Shown here piece after piece: positions 16,155 through 25,325 of a stretch of 64,000 nt of DNA (position 1 is the stretch's first letter; each line of letters opens with the position of its first letter). The notes below the pieces were generated by a model. The model searched no databases and was not told where the DNA came from. It saw only the letters and a program-made list of their open reading frames with translations. Where the stretch lies: assembly GCF_030149425.1 (NCBI RefSeq), contig NZ_JASBRQ010000068.1, positions 62,001 through 126,000 of the forward strand, in the 5' to 3' direction. This DNA comes from Maricaulis sp. Lineage in GTDB: Bacteria; Pseudomonadota; Alphaproteobacteria; Caulobacterales; Maricaulaceae. A program made the translations under genes and the position numbers.

Positions 16155-17078
16155 CTAGTGGGCGATAACCGTGTCCTTGAGCAGAAGCGGGCGGGTATCG
16201 CGCGCGCGCTCGACCATGGCGGCGACCTGGGCCCGGCGCTCGCCCTGCAGCGCCATGCGCGGCATGCGTACGCGTTCAGAGCCGCGCTCCATCACCGCTT
16301 CGGCCAGCTTGATCGACTGGACCAGATCATGCTCCGCATCGAGATGCAGCAGCGGCATGAACCAGCGATAGATCACGCGCGCGGCGTCGAGATCACCGGC
16401 CTCGAAGGCCTCCCACAAGGCAATCGATTCCTTGGGAAAGGCATTGGTCAGGCCCGACACCCAGCCCTTGGCCCCGAGCAGCAATTCTTCCAGGGCGACA
16501 TCATCCAGCCCGGCAAACACGGTGTAGCGGTCGCCGCAGGCATTGATGATATCGGTGATGCGGCGCGGATCGGGCGCGCTTTCCTTGATACAGACCAGGG
16601 TCTCGACATCACTGAGCCGCTTGAGCAGATCGATCGAGATCGAGACGCGATAGGCTGGCGGGTTGTTGTAGAGCATGATCGGCAGATGGGACGCGGCAGC
16701 CACGGCCCGGATATGGGCTTCCAGCTCGTGCTCCTGAGGCACATAGACCATAGCCGGCAAAAGCATCAGCCCATCGGCACCGATCTCGGCCGTATCCCGG
16801 GCATAGGCAACCGCCAGGTCCGTCGTCAGTTCGGACACACCGGTGATAACCGGGACCCGGCCTGCGACAGCATCGACAATGGTGCGCAGCGTGGCACGTT
16901 TTTCGTCCGCCTTGAGGGAGTTGTTTTCTCCCACAGTCCCCATGGCGACGATCCCGTGTACGCCATCGGTGACGAGATTATCGACGACGCGAGCCGTGGC
17001 CGCATGGTCGACGCTGAAATCTTCCGCGAATTGCGTCGTGGCGGCCGGAAACACACCCCGCCAGGCAGCTATCCCCAT
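16155..17078 (-). CDS. DapA-family lyase, probable pyrroline-4-hydroxy-2-carboxylate deaminase
   Basis: The 307-residue TIM-barrel protein belongs to the dihydrodipicolinate synthase/N-acetylneuraminate lyase family. The Schiff-base Lys is in CIKESAPD and the conserved Tyr in MLYNNPPAY; the GTVGENNSL loop replaces the GTTGE of DapA. Being in one operon with the hydroxyproline epimerase, the likely reaction is deamination of 1-pyrroline-4-hydroxy-2-carboxylate to 2-oxoglutarate semialdehyde. Another keto-acid aldolase or dehydratase role is possible. The start has a strong AGGAGGGA site. Confidence 0.8.
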   Translation of the reverse strand: MGIAAWRGVFPAATTQFAEDFSVDHAATARVVDNLVTDGVHGIVAMGTVGENNSLKADEKRATLRTIVDAVAGRVPVITGVSELTTDLAVAYARDTAEIGADGLMLLPAMVYVPQEHELEAHIRAVAAASHLPIMLYNNPPAYRVSISIDLLKRLSDVETLVCIKESAPDPRRITDIINACGDRYTVFAGLDDVALEELLLGAKGWVSGLTNAFPKESIALWEAFEAGDLDAARVIYRWFMPLLHLDAEHDLVQSIKLAEAVMERGSERVRMPRMALQGERRAQVAAMVERARDTRPLLLKDTVIAH

Positions 17079-17214
17079 CTGTCCCTCCTAATCTCCAGAG
17101 CATCACTCGATCATCAATTGCCTCGACAAACAACTGCCTTGCATCACCTGCTGAGCAAGGTGACAGGCCGCACGGACCCCGTTAGCGTTGCCGCGACTTG
17201 ATGGGGAGACACAC

Positions 17215-19719
17215 ATGACCTTGGTACGCGCATTCATCATGGCGCTGAGCGTGGCTGGCGCCGGCCTGTCCGCTCCAGCTCTGGCACAGTCGGAGATCGC
17301 CAGCCTGAACGAGGCCGTCGAGGGCATGGAACGCCGCGAAGGATTCTTGCCGCTCTATGTCGACAGCGAAACCGGCCGCATCCTGGCCGAACTGTCGCCG
17401 CAGGAGGATGGATCGCTGGGTCGCATGATCTATACGGCCCGTCTGACCTCGGGGCTGGGTTCAAATCCGGTGGGCCTGGATCGAGGCCGCGGCACCAGTT
17501 CCCACATCCTGCGCTTCTTCCGCGTCGCCAACCAGGTTTTCGCCGAGTTTGAAAACACGACTTATGTCGCGCGCGGCGCCGGTGCGGATGAAACCCGCGC
17601 AACGCAACAATCCTTTGCCCGCTCCATCATCTGGCAGACCGGAATTGAAGGCCAGGCCAATGGCCGGGTGGTGATCGATCTGACCGAATTCCTGAAACGC
17701 GACCCGGTTGATGCAATCAGCTACCTGTCCGGCACCAATCAGGGCAGTTTCTCCATCGATGCAGGCCGCAGCGCCCCTCTGACCGACACGGCACTGACCT
17801 TCCCGCAGAATGTCGAGATCGACGCGCTTTTAACGTTGCAGTCGTCCGCACCCGGGTCCGAGGTCCGCGCCGTCACGCCCTATCCGCGGGCCGTCACCTT
17901 GACGGTACACCACTCCTTTGTCGCCCTGCCGGACGCTGGATACACCCCGCGCTTCGCCGACCAGCGGGCGGGCTCGATCACGTCGGCCTTCTATGACATG
18001 GCGGCGCCGCTGGACGAGCCGCTGCGCCGGGTCTTCGCCCTGCGGCACCGGCTCAACCGGATCGATCCGTCCGCCAGCAGCGGACCGGTCGAGGAACCGA
18101 TCATCTATTATGTCGACCGCGGGGCCCCCGATGTGATCCGCGATGCGCTGATCGAAGGCGGCCAGTGGTGGGCCGACTCCTTTGAAGCAGCCGGTTTTGA
18201 AGACGCTTATCGCGTCGAGCTCTTGCCTGAAGGCGCGCATCCGCTTGATGTGCGCTACAACGTGATCCAGTGGGTCCACCGCCAGACGCGCGGCTGGTCC
18301 TATGGCGCCTCGGTTATTGACCCGCGCACCGGCGAAATCCTCAAGGGCCATGTCACCTTGGGCAGCCAGCGGGTGCGCCAAGACCGGATGATTTTCGAAG
18401 GCCTGCTCGGTGTTGAGGAAACCGGCAGCGGTAGTGCCGGCGATCCACTCGAGATCGCCCTGGCCCGCATCCGCCAGCTCTCGGCTCACGAGATCGGCCA
18501 TACGATCGGTCTGGCGCACAATTTTGCGGCCAGCATCAATGACCGGGCCTCGGTCATGGACTACCCGGCCCCCTGGGTCCGGCTCGATGATGCAGGCGCG
18601 ATCGACATCTCCAATGCCTATGACACCGGAATTGGCGAATGGGACACGGCCGCCATCTCGTGGCTGTACGGCCAGGCCGCGACCGCCGAGGAGGAACATG
18701 CGCTGATCGAGCAAGTGCTCGCTGACGCTCGCGCGGATGGGCTGCTTTACATCACTGACCGACATGCGCGGGGCACGGGCTCGGCCCACCCGCTGGCCAA
18801 TCTCTGGGATAACGGCCCGAACCCGGTCGAAGAATTGCTCGAGACGCTGGATGTCCGCGACACGGCGCTGGCGAATTTCGGCCCGCATGTGCTGCGCGAC
18901 GACCAGCCGCTGAGCAGTCTGCGTGGCGTGTTCGCACCGATTTATCTCTATCACCGCTACCAGGTCGAAGCGGCGGCCAAGACGCTCGGCGGGGTCTATT
19001 TCGATTATGAACTCAACGGCCCGGCGGCGCAGGGCCTGAGTGCGGCCCCGGCGGCCGATCAGACCGCTGCCTTGTCGGCCCTTATTGCCACGCTGGACCC
19101 GGCACGGCTGGACATTGCCGATACGACCTTGGCGCTGCTCGCACCCGCCCCCTTTGCCGATTACGACCAAGCGGTAACGCGTGAATTGTTCGAGAGCGGC
19201 CAATACCCCGCTTTCAGCCGGCGCGATGCGGCGGCCGCGGCGGCGCGCATCACCCTGGCCGCGTCCTTGTCTCCGGCCCGGATCGACCGCATGGCCGATC
19301 AGAGCTCACGCGATGCGCTCCAGCTCTCTCCGCTCACTGCCTTTGAGGCCTTTGAAGCGGCAATTTTCGTAGCCCCGCGCGATGAAGATGCCCGACTGGG
19401 ACCGGTGCGCGAGGCCGTCCAAGCCGAGTACGCTGCGCAATTGCTGCGTGTCGCCGGCGATGAGCGACCGGTTGCCTCGAGCTGGGCGCGCGACCGCCTG
19501 GAAACCCTGGCCCGCGGCCTGCCGACCGGGCGTTATGGCCGGGCCGGCCGGCGCAGTCACCGGATCTGGCTGGCGCGGCATATCGAGAGCGGCCTGGACC
19601 GCATTGATGAAGGCGAAACGCCGCGCTCAACCGGCACCACCGTGCCGCCGGGCAGCCCGATCGGCGCAGCGACGTGCTGGCATTGTGACAGTGCGGAGCT
19701 GATGGGGCTGGGACGCTAA
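17215..19719 (+). CDS. Secreted zinc metalloprotease, metzincin-type
   Basis: The 834-residue protein has a clear signal peptide ending APALAQ, so it is exported. The zinc motif HEIGHTIGLAH (near residue 425) fits HExxHxxGxxH, followed by a Met-turn-like SVMDYPAP about 20 residues on. The overall layout (N-terminal beta-rich domain with a LTSGLGSNPVGLDRG stretch, central protease, C-terminal helical region) matches the bacterial zinc-dependent metalloproteases with DUF5117/DUF5118-type flanking domains. Start at the ATG at 17215 after GGGGAG. The C-terminal tail has two Cys (CWHC) that may form a disulfide or bind metal. It may feed peptides to the M19 dipeptidase nearby. Confidence 0.87.
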   Translation: MTLVRAFIMALSVAGAGLSAPALAQSEIASLNEAVEGMERREGFLPLYVDSETGRILAELSPQEDGSLGRMIYTARLTSGLGSNPVGLDRGRGTSSHILRFFRVANQVFAEFENTTYVARGAGADETRATQQSFARSIIWQTGIEGQANGRVVIDLTEFLKRDPVDAISYLSGTNQGSFSIDAGRSAPLTDTALTFPQNVEIDALLTLQSSAPGSEVRAVTPYPRAVTLTVHHSFVALPDAGYTPRFADQRAGSITSAFYDMAAPLDEPLRRVFALRHRLNRIDPSASSGPVEEPIIYYVDRGAPDVIRDALIEGGQWWADSFEAAGFEDAYRVELLPEGAHPLDVRYNVIQWVHRQTRGWSYGASVIDPRTGEILKGHVTLGSQRVRQDRMIFEGLLGVEETGSGSAGDPLEIALARIRQLSAHEIGHTIGLAHNFAASINDRASVMDYPAPWVRLDDAGAIDISNAYDTGIGEWDTAAISWLYGQAATAEEEHALIEQVLADARADGLLYITDRHARGTGSAHPLANLWDNGPNPVEELLETLDVRDTALANFGPHVLRDDQPLSSLRGVFAPIYLYHRYQVEAAAKTLGGVYFDYELNGPAAQGLSAAPAADQTAALSALIATLDPARLDIADTTLALLAPAPFADYDQAVTRELFESGQYPAFSRRDAAAAAARITLAASLSPARIDRMADQSSRDALQLSPLTAFEAFEAAIFVAPRDEDARLGPVREAVQAEYAAQLLRVAGDERPVASSWARDRLETLARGLPTGRYGRAGRRSHRIWLARHIESGLDRIDEGETPRSTGTTVPPGSPIGAATCWHCDSAELMGLGR

Positions 19720-20102
19720 TCCCGCTCTGACCTGTCGCGTCCCGGTCCGTTGGGGCGCGACAGGATAAAATAAGTCACGGCGGAGAGCGTGATCGCCTGC
19801 ACGATAAGAATGCCCGGGCTCAGTTGCAGCGCAATGGACAGCCCGAAGGTCAGCGCAATCGCGATCATGGACCAGAATTTCGACCATGGGTCTATGGCGC
19901 CATGTTCACGCCAGTTGCGGATCAGGAGGCCGAATTGCCTGTGTTCCATGAGCCATGTGTGAAACCGCTTGGAACTGCGGGCAAAAGCATAGGCGGCGAC
20001 CAGCAGGAAGGGCGTCGTCGGCAACAAGGGCAGAGCGGCCCCGGCTATGGCCAATCCGACCGATGCCCAGCCCAGGGCCAACCATAGCCAGCGGATAATC
20101 AT
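19716..20102 (-). CDS. YbaN-like inner-membrane protein (DUF454)
   Basis: The 128-residue protein has three predicted membrane segments (about residues 5-28, 32-42 region with LLPTTPFLLVAAYAFARSS, and 78-112). The PLLPTTPFLL...FARSSKRFHTWL pattern marks the DUF454/YbaN family, whose role is not settled. It overlaps the dipeptidase start by 4 bases (ATGA) and shares 4 bases with the convergent metalloprotease stop. Confidence 0.88.
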   Translation of the reverse strand: MIIRWLWLALGWASVGLAIAGAALPLLPTTPFLLVAAYAFARSSKRFHTWLMEHRQFGLLIRNWREHGAIDPWSKFWSMIAIALTFGLSIALQLSPGILIVQAITLSAVTYFILSRPNGPGRDRSERD

Positions 20103-21277
20103 CCGTTTGACGCGTCCGGCAGGTTCTCGAGGAAGAAACGGATCGCGTTTTCCCCCGTCACCAGGCGGATGTCCGCTTCACTCATTCCCAGCGCCAAGAG
20201 CTCTTGAGTCAGTACAGCGAACTCGGACCCGTCAAATGTGGTGGTGACGGTGCCATCAAAATCGGAGCCGAGCGCGACATGCTCGACCCCGACCAACTCG
20301 ACGGCAGCAATGATCGTCTCGGCAACACCGCGAGGCGTGTCATCGCAGGTGACATCGCCCCAGAAACCGACCCCGATCAGCCCTCCTTCCGCAGCGATAG
20401 CCTGCATGAGACGGTCCGGAATGTTCCGCCGGACCTGGCAATGACCATAGATACCGGTATGGGAAATGATGAGCGGCCGGTCGGTCATGGCCAGCACTTC
20501 TTCGACCACGGCGTAGGACGAGTGGGCCAGATCGATGATCATGTCGCGCGCCAGCATGCGCTCGACGGCCTCACGCCCAAATTCGGTCAGGCCCGCATTG
20601 GACAGACCATGCAGCGAGCCGCCAAGCTCGTTGTCGAAGAAATGGTGCAGACCGATGAGGCGATATCCCTCATCATAAAGACCATCGATCTTACTCAGAT
20701 CGCCTTCAAGCGGATGAGCGCCCTCTGTCGCAAGGATGGTGATCAGGAGCTCGGAATTGCGCTCGCGCGCGTCCAGAGCCTGCTCCATTTGCTGACGGTC
20801 GCGGGCGATGACCAGTGCCCCATCCGAGCGGGCTTCAAGCCGGTGCAGCCGGCGAGCTTGATATCGAGCCCGCGCAAACAGCGATGTCCAGCTATCGACC
20901 GGCCATCTTTGGGCGATGGCCAACCCTGTTATGCGGTCGCTGTCGCCGGTATTGCTGTCATAGTTCTGGCCGGATGGTGACTTGGTCACGCTGGAAAAAA
21001 CCTGCAACGCGACTCCACCGGCCCGCAGCCGCGGCAGATCGGTATGGCCGCGCCCGTTCCAGTCCTCCGGATCGCGCATCCAGAGCAACATGTCGGAATG
21101 CAGGTCTGCGACCCGCAGACTGGCATGCAGATCACGAGCGCCCGGTGCAATCTCGTAGGGCTCATGCGGCTGGACGACATTCATGGCCGCATCAACCCGC
21201 GCCGGAACCACCCGGAACAAGCCGACCGCAGCCAAGGCCAGGACCGCGCCCAGAACAATCACAATGACGCGTAACAT
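20099..21277 (-). CDS. Membrane dipeptidase, peptidase family M19
   Basis: The 392-residue enzyme has an N-terminal membrane anchor (about residues 3-22), then the renal-dipeptidase fold. Zinc ligands are visible in ADLHSDML (His and Asp), TEGAHP (bridging Glu), ISHTGIYGH and the C-terminal GSDFDG. It would cleave dipeptides, including ones with D-amino acids, in the periplasm. It lies between the alkaline phosphatase (57-base gap) and the YbaN gene on the same strand, so these three may be one operon. Confidence 0.92.
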   Translation of the reverse strand: MLRVIVIVLGAVLALAAVGLFRVVPARVDAAMNVVQPHEPYEIAPGARDLHASLRVADLHSDMLLWMRDPEDWNGRGHTDLPRLRAGGVALQVFSSVTKSPSGQNYDSNTGDSDRITGLAIAQRWPVDSWTSLFARARYQARRLHRLEARSDGALVIARDRQQMEQALDARERNSELLITILATEGAHPLEGDLSKIDGLYDEGYRLIGLHHFFDNELGGSLHGLSNAGLTEFGREAVERMLARDMIIDLAHSSYAVVEEVLAMTDRPLIISHTGIYGHCQVRRNIPDRLMQAIAAEGGLIGVGFWGDVTCDDTPRGVAETIIAAVELVGVEHVALGSDFDGTVTTTFDGSEFAVLTQELLALGMSEADIRLVTGENAIRFFLENLPDASNG

Positions 21278-21334
21278 GGCGCTCTCCCTTTGCCCGGATC
21301 ATGGCCCGGGCAGGTCTAAGGGGGCAAGGGCGCG

Positions 21335-22888
21335 CTAGTTCGGCGCCTCGTCACCGGGCAGCTCTGTCCAACCCATGGCATAGGCCACCAGGTGGAAGAC
21401 CGTGTTCTGCTCCATCGAGCCGCCGAAATAATGTGCCCGCGCGCCGGTGGCGAACAAGGCAACATCATCGCCGGAATGGGTCTGGCTCGGCAGTGCGACC
21501 GTGGCTTCCTGGCGGTAATTCGGGGCCTGCACCTCTTCATCGCTCAGCGCTTCGTCATCCTGTCCGCGCGTATTCGGTCCGTTCGCATAGCTTAGCGTCG
21601 TATAGGGCCGCCCGGTCCGGTCCAGGGTCAGAGCCGTTTCGCCGTCGAGCCCACCCGATACCGCACGCCGGACCAGGCCGAGAATGGAGGTGCCCCGTGC
21701 CGGGTAACCCGAGAAGGTCATGGTGTGACCATGGTCGGCCGTAACCAGGATCAGCGTGTTGTCCAGATCGACACGGTCAATGGCCGCTTCAATGGCCGCC
21801 TCGAACGCCTGCATATCGGTCAGCGCGCGATAGGCATTGGTGGCATGGTGAGCATGGTCGACCCGGCCAGCCTCGACGAGCAGGAAATAGCCATCCTCTT
21901 CGGCGCTGAGACGATCAATGGCAAATCCGGTCATCTCTGCCAGCGACGGTTCTTCCGCATCATCACGGTCAGCGCTGAAAGCCAGGTGGCTGTTGGCAAA
22001 CAGGCCGAGAACCGGCTCTGTCGCCGCGACATCGAGCGACCGGAAGCCTGCTGCGTCGGTCACAGTCGCGCCGCCGCGCGCTTCCCATTCGGCGAGAAGA
22101 TTGCGTCCATCGCCGCGCCGTCCGCCATCGCCTTCCGGCAGGAAATTGGCACGTCCACCGCCCATAACAACATCGATGCCGTCGCCCTCATCGAACGATA
22201 AAAGCTGTGCTGCGATATCACGACAGCCTGCCGCGACAGCGTTGTCGGGAAGATCCACATCGCTTTCCCACTGACGGGACACGGAATGAGAATAGGTAGT
22301 TGCCGGCGTGGCGTGGGTGATACGGGTGGTGGTCACCACGCCCGTTGCCATGCCACGAGCTTCGGCGATCTCGGCCAGCGTCAGCGGCGCAGCCTCGGGC
22401 GTACCGCAAACCTCAACGCCCTGATCGGCCGCCAGGCTGATGGCGCCATTGCGGGTCTTGATGCCGGTCATCAAAGCCGTCGCCGTATTGGCACTGTCGG
22501 GAACCTGGGAGTCGGTCGAATAGGTGCGCACCAGCGCGGCGTTGGGGAAAGCTTCGAAGGTGAGCAGGTTCTCGACCCCGGAGGTGTCGCCGCCGGTCTG
22601 GCCGTCATAGATCCGCGCCGCGGCAATGGTGGGAATGCTCATGCCATCAGCGACGAACAGGATCACATTGCGGGCCTGACCTTCGCGGGCCCGCAGGGTC
22701 AGCCGCTGGCGCGCCTCTTCCGCAGCCCGGTTCCAGGTCGCGTCTACCACCCGGGTTTCAATCGGCGATTGGCTTGCCGGCTCACTCCCGGTCGCTTCTG
22801 ATTCAGCGTTTTGCTGGCAGGCGCTCAAACTGATGGCAATGGCCAAGCTGGAAACGGCAATCGGTGCACGCAAGGGATAATCCTCCAC
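21335..22888 (-). CDS. Alkaline phosphatase, lipoprotein form
   Basis: The 517-residue enzyme has a lipoprotein signal with lipobox LSAC near residue 24, so it is anchored in the membrane. The phosphatase core shows FVADGMS (metal-binding Asp), DSANTATALMTG with the nucleophile Ser in the PhoA-type D-S-A motif, HATPATTYSH, EAGRVDHAHHATN and TADHGHT. It releases phosphate from organic esters. A repeat resembling a Pho box lies 60-80 bases upstream of the start, although in reverse orientation. Confidence 0.92.
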   Translation of the reverse strand: MEDYPLRAPIAVSSLAIAISLSACQQNAESEATGSEPASQSPIETRVVDATWNRAAEEARQRLTLRAREGQARNVILFVADGMSIPTIAAARIYDGQTGGDTSGVENLLTFEAFPNAALVRTYSTDSQVPDSANTATALMTGIKTRNGAISLAADQGVEVCGTPEAAPLTLAEIAEARGMATGVVTTTRITHATPATTYSHSVSRQWESDVDLPDNAVAAGCRDIAAQLLSFDEGDGIDVVMGGGRANFLPEGDGGRRGDGRNLLAEWEARGGATVTDAAGFRSLDVAATEPVLGLFANSHLAFSADRDDAEEPSLAEMTGFAIDRLSAEEDGYFLLVEAGRVDHAHHATNAYRALTDMQAFEAAIEAAIDRVDLDNTLILVTADHGHTMTFSGYPARGTSILGLVRRAVSGGLDGETALTLDRTGRPYTTLSYANGPNTRGQDDEALSDEEVQAPNYRQEATVALPSQTHSGDDVALFATGARAHYFGGSMEQNTVFHLVAYAMGWTELPGDEAPN

Positions 22889-22929
22889 AATGGTGGCCGT
22901 GACATATCCAAGTCGTCTCAGGATGGCTA

Positions 22930-22966
22930 GTGACGGCTTTGCGTCACACTGTCATTGATCCGTCAC
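22930..22966. promoter_or_regulatory. Hairpin and Pho-box-like repeat upstream of alkaline phosphatase
   Basis: CTGTCAT (22949-22955) and CCGTCAC (22960-22966) are spaced by four bases, the layout of a PhoB box. Next to it, GTGACG (22930-22935) and CGTCAC (22942-22947) form a hairpin. The repeats read on the plus strand while the phosphatase gene reads on the minus, so function is uncertain. Confidence 0.3.
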
Positions 22967-22971
22967 GAAAC

Positions 22972-23805
22972 CTAGTCGGCACCCGGCTGATCGAGCAGGA
23001 TCGTCGCCTCGACGACATTGCCCCGTCCGAGATAGGCGACGCTGGAGAACGACATGTCTCTGGCCATCGCGATCCCTCGGCCACGATAGCCTTCCACCGG
23101 CCCTTTTTCACTTTCCTGCCGGGCAAAATCGAACCCGGCGCCGTCATCCTGGATGGTGATCGCGATCAGGCGTTCGCCGCGTTGAAAGGACACTTCCACC
23201 ACGCGATCAGCATATTCATCCGCGGCCAGCCGGCGCTCGACCTCATCGCGCCAACGGCCCTCCATGATCAGGTCCTGCTTTTCTTCGCCGGTGATCTCCA
23301 GATTGCCGTGCTCAACGGCATTGATCAGGAGTTCCTGCAGACCGATCACAACGAGGTCGGAATTCGGGCAGGCGAGGGCCAGCATGGTCGCCAGATTGCG
23401 GGCTTCATCAAGCGTCCGGAACGCAAAATGGCCGCTGATGATATTGCCCACGGCCGACTGCCTTCGGGACACATCAGACCGCAGGGTTTCCACCTGCTCA
23501 CAGAAATCCGCAGCCGCTGAAACAACAGAGTGCAGGATGGCGCGGTCGACATCAGCCGGCAGGACGAAATCGGCGCGGTCATGCGACTGATCATCGGCGA
23601 TGAGGATGGACTGGGTGCTTTCGGCGAGATGGTCGAGCAGACCGGCATGGGCCGAGTCGACGACAAGAATGGCGACCCGGCCACCCTCTGGCGGCATGTC
23701 GGCCGTCACACCAAACAGCCCACCGGCGAGCGCGTCTCTGACCGTCTCGCCCAGTCTTGCATCCTCAAGCTTGACACAGACCGTATTCCTCGCCGGATCC
23801 AGCAT
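22972..23805 (-). CDS. RsbW-like histidine-kinase-type ATPase
   Basis: The 277-residue protein has a C-terminal HATPase domain of the anti-sigma/serine-kinase type: N-box GLQELLINAVEHGN, G1 DDGAGFD, and GRGIAMARDMS. The first 110 residues resemble a degenerate receiver-like domain (VAILVVDSA) and then a helical linker. Partner-switching ATPases of this type phosphorylate STAS proteins or bind a sigma factor. It is the last gene of the chemosensory operon, its start overlapping the stop of the PP2C phosphatase (TGATG), and there is a STAS gene two genes up. Partner switching is therefore likely; the target is unknown. Confidence 0.85.
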   Translation of the reverse strand: MLDPARNTVCVKLEDARLGETVRDALAGGLFGVTADMPPEGGRVAILVVDSAHAGLLDHLAESTQSILIADDQSHDRADFVLPADVDRAILHSVVSAAADFCEQVETLRSDVSRRQSAVGNIISGHFAFRTLDEARNLATMLALACPNSDLVVIGLQELLINAVEHGNLEITGEEKQDLIMEGRWRDEVERRLAADEYADRVVEVSFQRGERLIAITIQDDGAGFDFARQESEKGPVEGYRGRGIAMARDMSFSSVAYLGRGNVVEATILLDQPGAD

Positions 23806-25001
23806 CAGGGCTGTATTACCTCGAGCATCAAGATGGTCAGGTCATCGGGGAAACTCTCCGGCATGGAACCGAAGACCCGCTGGATCAGATCGGTGGTAAA
23901 GCCCTCACGGACCTCGCCCTCCATGGTTGCGACGATCAGAGCTGACAACTCATCTACGCTGAGAGCACCGTCGGGCGTATCGAAATTCTCGTATAGCGCA
24001 TCGCTGTAAAGGCAGAGCCGGTCGCCGGGCTGCAGCGCAATGCGCTGATTGCCGTACTGGCCGCCGGACCGGCAGCCCATGATCAGACCGCTGGCATCAA
24101 GATGTTCCACACTGCCATCATGACGGCGCAGCACCGGGGTCGGCGCCCCCGCACCGGCAAATGTCAGACTGAGATCGCGCTTGTCAAACACACCATAGAA
24201 GGCGGTTGCAAAATGCTCGATCGGGAGGATTTCGTACAGCTCGTCGCTGAGACGCGCCAGCCAGGCGCCCGGGTCGCCGGCATCGGCCTCACTACGTTCC
24301 GCCAGCATGTGCAGGCGGAACGCATTAATCGCTGCCGACACTCCATGACCGGACAAATCGACCATCAGGACGCCGAAGCGGTGCTCGTCGATTTCGAAAA
24401 CATCCCAGAGATCACCACCCAACTTGTAGGACGGGCGGTAGAAGGTCTCCATGCGGGCCTGCCGCGGATATGTAATGGCATCGACTTCAGGCGCCTCCTT
24501 CATCAAGGACATCTGCATGCCCTCGGCGGTGTGGAGCTCCTCGTCCATCCGCTTCTGGTAGCGCTTCAGCCGGGCGATCAGCCGCCGCCGTTCAATATGC
24601 AGGCGCAATCGCGAGATCAGCTCACCGGCATTGATCGGCTTGGAGACCAGGTCCGTCGCGCCCATGTCGAAGGCGCGGACCCGTTGCTCGGCTTCCTGGA
24701 CGCCCGATTGCACCAGGATCGGCACATCGCTGTCGAACCGGTTGCGGATGGCATGGCTGACCTCGAACCCGTCCATCCTCGGCATGACTATATCGAGCAG
24801 GATAATATCGGGCTCATGCGCCTCGAAGCGCTCCAACGCTTCGATACCATCTCCGGCATAGTCGATATTGCTGAAACCAGCGGATTTCAGAACCGATCCG
24901 ATCAGCATCCGGGATGAGCGCAAGTCATCGACGACCAGAATGCGGGCATCATCGGATGGAACGGGTTCGGGCGCGGACGCCGGAGCGGGTTGAGCGGACA
25001 T
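23805..25001 (-). CDS. Receiver-PP2C (SpoIIE-type) response-regulator phosphatase
   Basis: The 398-residue protein has an N-terminal receiver domain with acidic pocket Asp25/Asp26, phospho-acceptor Asp70 (LLDIVMPRMDG) and Lys in VSKPI. A helical linker (about 125-170) leads to a SpoIIE/PP2C phosphatase domain with metal-binding GGDLWD and VDLSGHG and a late DDLTILML. This design is that of RsbU/RssB-type phosphatases, which dephosphorylate a STAS protein when the receiver is phosphorylated. The STAS gene 8 bases upstream is the obvious substrate, and CheA in this operon a possible phosphodonor. Confidence 0.92.
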   Translation of the reverse strand: MSAQPAPASAPEPVPSDDARILVVDDLRSSRMLIGSVLKSAGFSNIDYAGDGIEALERFEAHEPDIILLDIVMPRMDGFEVSHAIRNRFDSDVPILVQSGVQEAEQRVRAFDMGATDLVSKPINAGELISRLRLHIERRRLIARLKRYQKRMDEELHTAEGMQMSLMKEAPEVDAITYPRQARMETFYRPSYKLGGDLWDVFEIDEHRFGVLMVDLSGHGVSAAINAFRLHMLAERSEADAGDPGAWLARLSDELYEILPIEHFATAFYGVFDKRDLSLTFAGAGAPTPVLRRHDGSVEHLDASGLIMGCRSGGQYGNQRIALQPGDRLCLYSDALYENFDTPDGALSVDELSALIVATMEGEVREGFTTDLIQRVFGSMPESFPDDLTILMLEVIQP

Positions 25002-25009
25002 GTGTTCAG

Positions 25010-25315
25010 CTACGACTCGACCGGAATGATCTCATCGACTTTGGATAGCTGAATAACCTTCAGCACATGGCCATTGGCGCCGGTCAGACGGACTTCCTTG
25101 CCGGCTTTCTTGGCCCTGTCATTGGCCAGCAGGAGCATGCCGATCCCAGCGGAATCGATCATCTTGGTTTCACCCAGGTCGATTTCAGCCGTCGCGCTAT
25201 CGCTTTCATTGATCGCTTTGACCACGCTCTTGAAGCGCTCATGATCGTCAAACGTCAGCACACCGGAAATACGGACCTTAATAATCGCCCCGCCTTCTTC
25301 GATTTTATAGTCCAT
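25010..25315 (-). CDS. STAS-domain anti-anti-sigma-like protein
   Basis: The 101-residue single STAS domain has the phosphorylatable Ser55 in KMIDSAGIGML, the SpoIIAA/RsbV signature. Its state would be set by the ATPase (kinase) and PP2C (phosphatase) encoded just downstream. AGGGGATGAAG gives a good ribosome binding site. Cytoplasmic. Confidence 0.92.
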   Translation of the reverse strand: MDYKIEEGGAIIKVRISGVLTFDDHERFKSVVKAINESDSATAEIDLGETKMIDSAGIGMLLLANDRAKKAGKEVRLTGANGHVLKVIQLSKVDEIIPVES

Positions 25316-25325
25316 TCTTCATCCC

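Noticed and set aside
22930-22947. GTGACG/CGTCAC hairpin as a terminator of the chemosensory operon
   Set aside because: The stem is only 6 bp and no T tract follows on the minus strand. Listed as a possible regulatory element only.
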